Shown: positions 1 through 6,363 of the stretch, piece after piece
Numbering within the stretch: position 1 is the first letter of the stretch
How the letters are laid out: the number at the start of each line of letters is the position of its first letter
Assembly (NCBI GenBank): GCA_027858455.1
Contig: JAQICQ010000129.1
Coordinates: 1-10,362 of the forward strand
Reading direction: 5' to 3'
DNA length: 10,362 nt
DNA from: Elusimicrobiota bacterium
GTDB taxonomy: Bacteria > CG03 > SLGR01 > JAGXOG01
The notes under the pieces: model-generated
The model's database searches: none
The model's input: only the letters and a program-made list of their open reading frames with translations
What the model was told of the DNA's origin: nothing
Position numbers and translations under genes: made by a program

Positions 1-2
1 GG

Positions 3-224
3 GTAATCTATATGGTTTATAGTTTTACTTATATAGGTATAACTCTCGGACTTGAGGCGGTTTGGGTAAGGATGTATTTTATGAGCAAGATGGCTGCGGG
101 AAATTATTATAAACCTGCGATCGCGGCTGTAATAATTGCTCTTGTCGTATTAAACGCGGCGGCAAATATCATTCCTTTAAAACTTGGTTCAAAGAGCATG
201 GATAATCTTGAGTATAAAGTATGA
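3..224 (+). CDS. C-terminal fragment of a membrane protein, possibly an ABC-2-type transporter permease (5' partial)
   Basis: The reading frame is open from the left edge of the window: codons for V-I-Y precede the first internal ATG at 12 with no stop, so the real start probably lies upstream and only the last 73 or so residues are seen. Two hydrophobic segments are visible, one around YSFTYIGITLGLEAVW and one around AIAAVIIALVVLNAAANII. A short polar tail, PLKLGSKSMDNLEYKV, follows the second. A last transmembrane helix followed by a short tail with a (I/L)PLxLGxxxx(D/E)xxE(Y/F) pattern is what I recall from ABC-2-type exporter permeases, so that is the suggested family. The fragment is too short to be sure, and another polytopic membrane protein is possible. 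Its stop overlaps the start of the next gene by 4 bp (ATGA at 221-224), so the two are probably translationally coupled. Confidence 0.55.
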   Translation, partial: VIYMVYSFTYIGITLGLEAVWVRMYFMSKMAAGNYYKPAIAAVIIALVVLNAAANIIPLKLGSKSMDNLEYKV

Positions 225-850
225 AAAACAGAGTCCGGAAAAAGCAGTATAGCCGGATTAAAATCAAAGACCGTGTCATACCCTACAGATTAAGCAGGCG
301 GGATGTGAAATACGCCCGGTTTGAATTTAAAACAGGCAATCTGGTTGTTATTGTCCCCCGCCGTTTAAAGAACGTAAAAAAGATAATAAAGGACCATAAA
401 AACTGGATATATAAAAATTTCACACGTATACAGAAAGCTTTAAATGAAGATTCTCTTAGAAAAGTAAATTTTGAAAGGAGCCGGGAAGAGTTAAAGCAAA
501 TTGCCAGTGAAAAAGCAGTTAAATACAGTAATGAGATGGCAGTCAGCGTAAATAAGATATTTATCAGGAAAATGGCTACAAGATGGGGGAGCCTTAGTTC
601 TAAAAGAAATATAACTTTAAACAGTATAGTGAAATTTTTGCCGGTTAATTTAATTGAATATATCATATATCACGAAGTCGTTCATTTAAAAGAAAGAAAA
701 CACGGCAAAGCCTTCAAATCTCTCATAGAAAACAGATATAATGATTACAAAAAGTACGACGACGAACTTTTTAATTACTGGTTTATACTGCAAAAAGTTA
801 GCTCTGATTCCCCTTGTCCTGGTTTGTCTCCGGGTTTGCTCCCTGAATAG
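221..850 (+). CDS. YgjP/DUF45-type zinc metallopeptidase (WLM/SprT-like superfamily)
   Basis: The 209-residue protein has the layout of the YgjP-like (DUF45, COG1451) family. An N-terminal beta-rich region (about residues 17-50) has the pattern of arginine-rich strands plus a VIVPRR turn. A helical middle follows, then the family block ATRWGS (119-124), and then the zinc site HEVVH at 151-155 with a third histidine at 161 in the HLKERKHGKAF context. His151, His155 and His161 should bind zinc and Glu152 should be the catalytic base. There is no signal peptide or membrane segment, so it is probably cytoplasmic. The physiological substrates of the family are poorly known. The start at 221 overlaps the upstream stop by 4 bp. 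The last 16 residues (SSDSPCPGLSPGLLPE) are rich in Ser, Pro and Gly, unlike the Lys-rich body, and extend beyond where the family domain should end. Confidence 0.9.
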   Translation: MKNRVRKKQYSRIKIKDRVIPYRLSRRDVKYARFEFKTGNLVVIVPRRLKNVKKIIKDHKNWIYKNFTRIQKALNEDSLRKVNFERSREELKQIASEKAVKYSNEMAVSVNKIFIRKMATRWGSLSSKRNITLNSIVKFLPVNLIEYIIYHEVVHLKERKHGKAFKSLIENRYNDYKKYDDELFNYWFILQKVSSDSPCPGLSPGLLPE

Positions 851-856
851 TTATAA

Positions 857-884
857 TTTGATAAGAAAATTTTGATAAGAAAAT
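857..884 (+). repeat. Perfect 14-bp tandem duplication in the intergenic spacer
   Basis: The 14-mer tttgataagaaaat occurs at 857-870 and again directly at 871-884 without mismatches. The second copy supplies the TTGATA that reads as the -35 element of the promoter candidate at 872-899. The first copy supplies a second TTGATA at 858-863, which is too far from the TATAAT to act with it. Replication slippage is the simplest origin. A duplicated regulator half-site is possible but unsupported. Confidence 0.85.
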
Positions 885-899
885 AATATTTTATATAAT
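872..899 (+). promoter_or_regulatory. Candidate sigma70-type promoter for the 960-7240 gene cluster
   Basis: TTGATA at 872-877 (5 of 6 to the -35 consensus TTGACA) and a perfect TATAAT at 894-899 are separated by 16 bp. They lie in the 109-bp AT-rich spacer between the metallopeptidase gene and the dihydropyrimidine-dehydrogenase-like gene. Transcription would start near 906 and leave an untranslated leader of about 54 bases ahead of the ATG at 960, which is preceded by AAAGGA at 946-951. AT-rich DNA produces such matches by chance, so this is a prediction from consensus alone. I see no convincing hairpin terminator for the upstream genes in this spacer. Confidence 0.5.
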
Positions 900-959
900 A
901 AAAAAACCGGAATTTGGTATTTAGAGTATTTAAAAAATAGAATTGAAAGGAAAGAGTAG

Positions 960-3551
960 ATGAAAAACAATTATTACGGGCAAGATGGCGAAGTATATAC
1001 AGAAAAACAGTTCTTAGCAGAGACTCAAAGGTGCGAGTACTGCGAGGATAAACCCTGCCGGGACGGATGTCCGGCAGGCTGTTCGCCGGCGGATTTTATA
1101 ATGGCGGCAAGAGTTGCAGGCGTTGGCGACTATAAAAGAGCTGCCGCGATAATAATGAAGAATAATCCTTTAGGCGGGATATGCGGGATGGTATGCCCTG
1201 ATTCACATTGTATGGCCGAGTGCAGCCATAAACTTTTTGATAGGTCCGTAAATATACCCAATCTCCAGGCTCATATAATAAATAAAGCCCGTGAGGAGGG
1301 AGGGATTCCTGATTTTCACCGCGCCGAACCAAACGGTAAATCCGTAGCGATTATAGGAGCCGGCCCTGCGGGTCTCGGAGCGGCCGCTGTGCTTGGACGG
1401 AAAGGCTATAAAGTTGATATATATGAGGAAAGAAAAGACCTCGGAGGCGCATGCAACCTTATCCCGGAATACCGGCTTGACCGGAATATGCTCAATAAAG
1501 ACACAGAATTTATTTCTGAACTCGGCGATATAACCATTAATACAGAAAGCGGTGTGGAAGATATATCAGAACTCTATGAGAAAAAGGAGAAAGGGGAGAA
1601 AGGCTACGATGGAATTATAGTTGCTGCCGGGTTATGGAGCCCGATACTTCCCGGCGCCGAAAATGAAGAAAAAGTATTGAATTCTTTAGATTATTTAGAG
1701 AGTCCCGGACAGTATGAACTTTCCGGCCGCGTGGCGATTATAGGCGGCGGGGCGGTGGCTCTTGACTGCGCGACTACGGCAAAGGCAAAAGGAGCAAAAG
1801 AGGTTGAAATGTTTGCTCTCGAGACTGTTTCTGAACTGCCTCTGACTCCAAGGGAGCGGGAAGAAATACTTGAATATGATATAGCGGTATCCGGCCGGAC
1901 GAAAGTAAAAAAAATCAATATGTCAAGCGATACGGTTCCAATTAAAAAGGTGGAAGGCCTTGAAACTATAAAGGTAGAGCTTAAAGGGGATGTCTTTAAT
2001 CTTGCCGACCTGGAGGAACTTAAAACATCTTCACAGTCGCGAAACGACATTGACCATGTAATAGTGGCGGTAGGAAACCGGGCAAAGCTCCCTATTTTTT
2101 CCGACGAAGAGCTTTCAGGTAAACAAATTTCCGATAAAAATGTAATACTTGCCGGTGATTGCGATAACGGGCCTACTACGGTAGTAGAGGCGGTAGCGTC
2201 GGGTAAAAACGCTGCTTTGAAACTCGATTCCGATATCTTTTCGGACAACGTCTCGGGCAAAGCTTCGGGCAAAGCAATAGAAGTAAAAGATCCAACACGA
2301 AACGATTCCGCCCTTGACGGATATATAAAAACGCCGGTATCTCTTGAGACGGACTTTTTCGGCAGGAAAATAGATACGCCGTTTCTTCTGTCGGCGGCGC
2401 CCCCATCGGATGGTTACGAACAGATGAAAAAAGCTTATGAAGCCGGCTGGTCGGGAGGTGTCTTAAAAACATCGTTTGCTTCTGGTCCAATACATATCCC
2501 CGGCGAATATATGCATGCCTTTAACGATACAACATACGGAAACTGCGATAATGTTTCCGGTCATCTATTAGACAGAGTATGCGGCGAGGTCCAGCGGCTG
2601 GTAAAGGAATTTCCCGATAAACTTACAATGCCTTCCACGGGCGGACCGGTAACCGGAAATGACGAGGAAGATAAAAAAGGATGGCAGGCAAACACAAAAC
2701 GGCTTGAGGAAGCAGGGGCAATGGGGATAGAATACAGTCTTTCCTGTCCGCAGGGCGGCGAAGGGACTGAAGGCGACATAGTTTCTCAGAGCGCTGAAGC
2801 TACGGCCAAGGTTATAGGGTGGGTAATGGAAATTGGCGACCCGGAAATTCCCAAGCTCTTTAAACTTTCCGCTGCGGTAACTTCAATTGAAACTATAATG
2901 GGAGCGGTAAAAGAAACTCTCGCAAAATATCCGGATAAAAAAGCAGGTGTTACACTTGCAAACACTTTTCCGGTTCTTGGATTTCAACAGAGGGAAAAAG
3001 AACAATGGCCGGACGGCATAGTCCTGGGTATGAGCGGCGAAGGAGTAGCTCCGGTAAGTTATTTTACACTTGCCCGCGCTGTACCTGTCGGTGTTCCTAT
3101 CTCCGGAAACGGCGGTCCCATGGATTATCTGCAGACAGCTAATTTTCTCGCTCTGGGAGCAAAGACAGTCCAGTACTGCACTATAGTCATGAAACACGGT
3201 TACGGTATCATAGACGAGCTTAAAAACGGCGTTAGCTTTCTTATGAAACAGCGGGGTATAAGTTCTATGAAAGAGCTTATAGGTATTGCCCAGCCCGACC
3301 CGATAACGGATTTTATGGACCTTTCGGCTACAAAAAAGATATCGTCGCTTAAAGATCCGGATCTCTGTTTAAGTTGCGGGAACTGTACGCGGTGCCCGTA
3401 TTTAGCTATAACGCTTGACGATGATTTAAAACCGGAGATCGACCCGGCTAAATGCATAGGGTGTTCTATCTGCACTAAAAAATGTTTTTCAGGGGCGCTT
3501 GAGATGAGAGAAAGAACTCCGGAAGAAATGGAGCAGTTAAGCGAAGAATGA
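960..3551 (+). CDS. Fused dihydropyrimidine-dehydrogenase-like flavoprotein (PreT-like + PreA-like)
   Basis: The 863 residues follow the domain order of dihydropyrimidine dehydrogenase (DPD). The N-terminal iron-sulfur domain carries Cys25, 28, 33, 37 and then Cys75, 79, 84, 88, with Gln103 matching the unusual glutamine cluster ligand of mammalian DPD. An FAD-binding Rossmann motif IIGAGPAG (131-138) and a second dinucleotide (NADPH/NADH) motif IIGGGAVALDCA (260-271) follow. The AGDCDNGPTTVVEA block (398-411) closes the PreT-like half. A linker near 422-455 leads to the FMN-binding dihydroorotate-dehydrogenase-like barrel (about 459-795), with SLSCPQG at 593-599 and ANT at 667-669. Two C-terminal [4Fe-4S] motifs use Cys803/806/809/812 and Cys832/835/838/842. 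In E. coli PreT and PreA are separate subunits of about 410 residues each, so the length equals their sum. Expected chemistry is NAD(P)H-linked reduction, or the reverse, of a pyrimidine-like ring in the cytoplasm. Pocket changes (Ser593 and Gln598 where DPD has Asn668 and His673) make the exact substrate uncertain. The start has AAAGGA 8 bases upstream. Confidence 0.9.
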   Translation: MKNNYYGQDGEVYTEKQFLAETQRCEYCEDKPCRDGCPAGCSPADFIMAARVAGVGDYKRAAAIIMKNNPLGGICGMVCPDSHCMAECSHKLFDRSVNIPNLQAHIINKAREEGGIPDFHRAEPNGKSVAIIGAGPAGLGAAAVLGRKGYKVDIYEERKDLGGACNLIPEYRLDRNMLNKDTEFISELGDITINTESGVEDISELYEKKEKGEKGYDGIIVAAGLWSPILPGAENEEKVLNSLDYLESPGQYELSGRVAIIGGGAVALDCATTAKAKGAKEVEMFALETVSELPLTPREREEILEYDIAVSGRTKVKKINMSSDTVPIKKVEGLETIKVELKGDVFNLADLEELKTSSQSRNDIDHVIVAVGNRAKLPIFSDEELSGKQISDKNVILAGDCDNGPTTVVEAVASGKNAALKLDSDIFSDNVSGKASGKAIEVKDPTRNDSALDGYIKTPVSLETDFFGRKIDTPFLLSAAPPSDGYEQMKKAYEAGWSGGVLKTSFASGPIHIPGEYMHAFNDTTYGNCDNVSGHLLDRVCGEVQRLVKEFPDKLTMPSTGGPVTGNDEEDKKGWQANTKRLEEAGAMGIEYSLSCPQGGEGTEGDIVSQSAEATAKVIGWVMEIGDPEIPKLFKLSAAVTSIETIMGAVKETLAKYPDKKAGVTLANTFPVLGFQQREKEQWPDGIVLGMSGEGVAPVSYFTLARAVPVGVPISGNGGPMDYLQTANFLALGAKTVQYCTIVMKHGYGIIDELKNGVSFLMKQRGISSMKELIGIAQPDPITDFMDLSATKKISSLKDPDLCLSCGNCTRCPYLAITLDDDLKPEIDPAKCIGCSICTKKCFSGALEMRERTPEEMEQLSEE
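2253..2276 (+). repeat. 12-bp in-frame tandem repeat in the inter-domain linker
   Basis: tcgggcaaagct at 2253-2264 is followed directly by tcgggcaaagca at 2265-2276, with one mismatch. In frame it encodes SGKA twice (residues 432-439), in the presumed flexible linker between the PreT-like and PreA-like halves of the fusion. Linkers tolerate such in-frame duplications. Confidence 0.8.
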
Positions 3552-3579
3552 GAACAAATATCTCATAAGGAAAGTTGAT

Positions 3580-5880
3580 ATGCCTGTAGCAACGCCTAAA
3601 AAAGTTAAGAAAGACAGCAATATTAGGGTTGACGCCCAACGCAAAGTATCGGGCAAAGCAAAATTTATAGAGGATGTAGAATATAAAAATATTCTTCACG
3701 GGGCAACTATAAGAAGTCCGGTCACCCACGGTCGCATACGGGGTTTTAAAAACAGAGACGAGATAAAAAACATGCCCGGTGTAAAGGCAGTTATAACCGC
3801 CGATGAGATACCCGGAGATAATATAGTTCCTTTTGTAAAAGAAGATTATCCCTGCCTTGCAGAAAAAGAAGTTAAATTTTACGGCCAGGCCGTAGCTCTT
3901 GTCGCAGCAGAAACACCCGAAGAGGCAAAAGCCGCAGCAGAAACGGCAGAACTTATAATCGATGAATATCCCGGCATATATGACTCGATAGAATCAATGA
4001 CTCCGGATGCTGTTTATGTCGGCGGTGATGATAATGTACACTCCTATTTTAAGATAAGAAAAGGTAATATTGACGAAGGTTTTAAGGGTGCCGATGTTAT
4101 AGTAGAGCGGGTATATAATAGCGGTCATCAGGTTCACTGTTATCTTGAAAATCAGGGTATGATTGCAGAACCGATTCAGAACGGCGCTATATCGGTAAAA
4201 GGCTCCATGCAATGTCCTTTCTATGTCCATAATGCGCTTGTCAAGGTGTTAGGTTTTAAATATTCAAAAGTAAGAGTTGTTCAGGCCGATACCGGCGGAG
4301 GTTTCGGGGGTAAAGAAGATATGCCTTCTATAGTAGCTGCTCATGCCGCCCTGCTTGCAAATAAAACCGGTATGCCGGTAAGTTTGATATACGACAGAGA
4401 AGAAGATTTTCATACCATGTCCAAACGCCATCCGTCCCGGACACGAATAAAATACGGGGCTACAACAGAGGGTAAATTAGTAGCCTGTGAAGCGGAATAT
4501 ATTGTAAACGGAGGAGCTTTCTGCACGCTCTCGCCCATAGTTGCCTGGCGGGGTATAATACATATAACCGGCCCTTACGAGATAGAAAATATAAAGGCGG
4601 ATTCTTACGCAATGGCGACAAATACCGTGCCCTGTGGGGCTTTCAGGGGATTTGGCCAGCCCCAGGTAAATTTTGCCAATGAAATTTTAATAGACGAACT
4701 TGCAGAAAAACTTAATATGGACCCTGTCGAGTTAAGAAAGAAAAATCTTTTAAAACCCGGCAGTAAGACAGCAACAAATCAGGTAGTGGGAAGTTCCTGC
4801 GGTATGGCTGAAACTCTTGATAAAACATTAGATAAAATTAAATTTAAAGAGCATAAAGGTAATGATAAAGGGCCCGTAAAAAAAGGAATGGGAATTTCTA
4901 CCGTATTTTATGGTGTCGGACTTGGAGCGGAAGGCAAGTATTTTGCCAAAGCCGGTGCCCAGGTACATATAAAAGAAGACGGGACTGTCTTTGTTGCTAT
5001 AGGAAATGTTGAGATGGGGCAGGGCGCCGAGACGGTGTTTAACCGGATATGCGCCGATACTTTAGGGTGTTCTTACGATATGGTTGAAATACTTGAGCCC
5101 GATACTACCAGAGTTCCGGATTCAGGGCCGACGGTAGCTTCGCGCGCTACTCTTGTGGGTGGCAATGCCGTTAAGGACGCGGCATTAAAGGTGAGAGATT
5201 CTCTTTTTAAAGCAGCTGCCCAAAAGATGGGGGTTAAGCCTTTTGACATAAAGATTAAAGACGGTAAATATATATCGGATGAGGGAGAGATTGACTATGT
5301 TGATGTAGTTGATTTAGCTTACCTCTCCCGCGAGAGGGTTGCCGCTCAGGGATGGTATAAGGTTGAGAATGTAAGTTTTGACGAAAAGACGGGATTAGGC
5401 GATGCGTATCCGGTATATTCATATTCTACAAACGCCTGCGAAGTTGAGGTAGATACCGAGACCGGGGTAGTTAAAGTTAACAGGCTTGTAGCGGCGCACG
5501 ATGTCGGAAAAACTATACATCCTCCTTCGGCCGAAGGGCAGATTCAGGGAGGGGCCGCCCAGGCAATAGGATATGCCCTCTATGAAAACCTTGTTTTAGA
5601 AGAGGGAAAGATAGTAAATCCTTCGCTTTCGGGATACACGATTCCCACTACTATGGATCTTTGCGATGTGGAACCGATACTTGTTGAATCTGCCTACGAT
5701 GAAGGGCCGTTCGGGGCAAAAGGACTGGGAGAACCTCCGATGGTAGGGCCGGCGGCGGCGATTTTAAATGCTATACACGATGCAACTGGGATCTGGTTTA
5801 GAAAAATTCCCTGCCTGCCCGAAGACATAGTTAAAGAACTGAATAAGGACATTAATAAAGAACCCAAAGAGTTAAAGTAA
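3580..5880 (+). CDS. Xanthine-dehydrogenase-family molybdopterin-binding catalytic subunit
   Basis: This is the 766-residue large subunit of a molybdenum hydroxylase, carrying the Mo-molybdopterin cofactor that hydroxylates a carbon next to a ring nitrogen with water as oxygen source. Visible family blocks are the N-terminal a/b hammerhead domain (about 18-135, with KVSGKAKF and EVKFYGQAVALV), TGGGFGGKED (238-247), CGAFRGFGQPQ (352-362), VEMGQGAET (477-485), SGPTVASRAT (515-524) and KGLGEPP (714-720), whose Glu718 is the catalytic glutamate. It lacks the AYRCSFR-type loop of true CO dehydrogenase, so it is not CoxL. Against recalled bovine xanthine oxidoreductase, Glu246, Arg324 and Phe357 fall at the Glu802, Arg880 and Phe914 positions, which fits a purine-like substrate but does not prove it. 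There is no Tat signal, so it is cytoplasmic. AAGG at 3567-3570 precedes the ATG, and the gap from the upstream gene is only 28 bp. Confidence 0.93.
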   Translation: MPVATPKKVKKDSNIRVDAQRKVSGKAKFIEDVEYKNILHGATIRSPVTHGRIRGFKNRDEIKNMPGVKAVITADEIPGDNIVPFVKEDYPCLAEKEVKFYGQAVALVAAETPEEAKAAAETAELIIDEYPGIYDSIESMTPDAVYVGGDDNVHSYFKIRKGNIDEGFKGADVIVERVYNSGHQVHCYLENQGMIAEPIQNGAISVKGSMQCPFYVHNALVKVLGFKYSKVRVVQADTGGGFGGKEDMPSIVAAHAALLANKTGMPVSLIYDREEDFHTMSKRHPSRTRIKYGATTEGKLVACEAEYIVNGGAFCTLSPIVAWRGIIHITGPYEIENIKADSYAMATNTVPCGAFRGFGQPQVNFANEILIDELAEKLNMDPVELRKKNLLKPGSKTATNQVVGSSCGMAETLDKTLDKIKFKEHKGNDKGPVKKGMGISTVFYGVGLGAEGKYFAKAGAQVHIKEDGTVFVAIGNVEMGQGAETVFNRICADTLGCSYDMVEILEPDTTRVPDSGPTVASRATLVGGNAVKDAALKVRDSLFKAAAQKMGVKPFDIKIKDGKYISDEGEIDYVDVVDLAYLSRERVAAQGWYKVENVSFDEKTGLGDAYPVYSYSTNACEVEVDTETGVVKVNRLVAAHDVGKTIHPPSAEGQIQGGAAQAIGYALYENLVLEEGKIVNPSLSGYTIPTTMDLCDVEPILVESAYDEGPFGAKGLGEPPMVGPAAAILNAIHDATGIWFRKIPCLPEDIVKELNKDINKEPKELK

Positions 5881-5883
5881 ATT

Positions 5884-6363
5884 ATGAATATTTCTTTTAT
5901 ATTAAATGGTAATAAAGTAAAAGTTGAGGTTAGTCCCGAAAAGCCTCTTTTGAGGGTTTTAAGAGAAGACCTTGATGTAATGAGCGTTAAAGAAGGCTGC
6001 GGCAGGGGCGAGTGCGGAACCTGCACTGTGCTTTTAGATGAGGTCCCGGTGACTTCCTGCATGGTGGCTGCCGGGCAGGTAAGAGGCCGTGAGATAACGA
6101 CACTTGAAGGTCTGGAATCATCCGGTGCTATATCTGATCTGCAGCAGGCTTTCAAGGAGGCCGGAGCCGTCCAGTGCGGATTCTGCACGCCGGGATTTAT
6201 AATATCGGCCTATGCGCTGCTAAAGGAAAATCCTGATCCTTCCCGCGATGAAATCAGAGTAGCGGTATCGGGCAATATTTGCAGATGCACAGGTTATACT
6301 AAGATTATAGATGCAATTGAACTTGCCGCAAAATATAATAAGGGTTTGAATAATGAAATTTGA
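5884..6363 (+). CDS. Molybdenum hydroxylase [2Fe-2S] electron-transfer subunit
   Basis: This 159-residue protein is the small subunit of the same enzyme and passes electrons from the Mo site to FAD. The N-terminal plant-ferredoxin-type domain binds one [2Fe-2S] cluster through Cys39, Cys44, Cys47 and Cys59 in GCGRGECGTCTVLLDEVPVTSC spacing. The C-terminal helical domain binds the second through Cys98 and Cys101 (QCGFCTPG) and Cys133 and Cys135 (GNICRCTGY). All eight ligands are present and the length is typical for the family (about 150-165), so the subunit looks intact. The start is 3 bases after the stop of the catalytic-subunit gene, with a weak AAAGAG at 5866-5871. Its 3' end overlaps the next gene by 11 bp, so the three subunits are surely co-transcribed. 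Confidence 0.95.
   Translation: MNISFILNGNKVKVEVSPEKPLLRVLREDLDVMSVKEGCGRGECGTCTVLLDEVPVTSCMVAAGQVRGREITTLEGLESSGAISDLQQAFKEAGAVQCGFCTPGFIISAYALLKENPDPSRDEIRVAVSGNICRCTGYTKIIDAIELAAKYNKGLNNEI

Noticed and set aside
2173..2187. Near-perfect palindrome ctactac-g-gtagtag
   Set aside because: It lies inside the conserved GPTTVVEA block of the flavoprotein and its loop is a single base. Codon choice explains it.
1691..2272. Long open frame on the minus strand (193 codons)
   Set aside because: It lies wholly opposite the DPD-like gene, has low-complexity Ser-rich translation with no recognisable domain, and is explained by the codon use of the + strand gene.
3649..3660. Third copy of tcgggcaaagca, seen also in the linker at 2253-2276
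   Set aside because: Here it encodes SGKA within the conserved N-terminal domain of the Mo subunit. The match is short and explained by protein conservation and codon preference.
5322..5337. Small hairpin cctctc-ccgc-gagagg
   Set aside because: It is inside the coding region of the Mo subunit, without a following T-run, so it is not a terminator. Short stems of this kind arise by chance.
5694..6188. Minus-strand open frame of 164 codons
   Set aside because: It crosses the junction of two clearly real + strand genes with intact cofactor motifs. Its translation has no family features.
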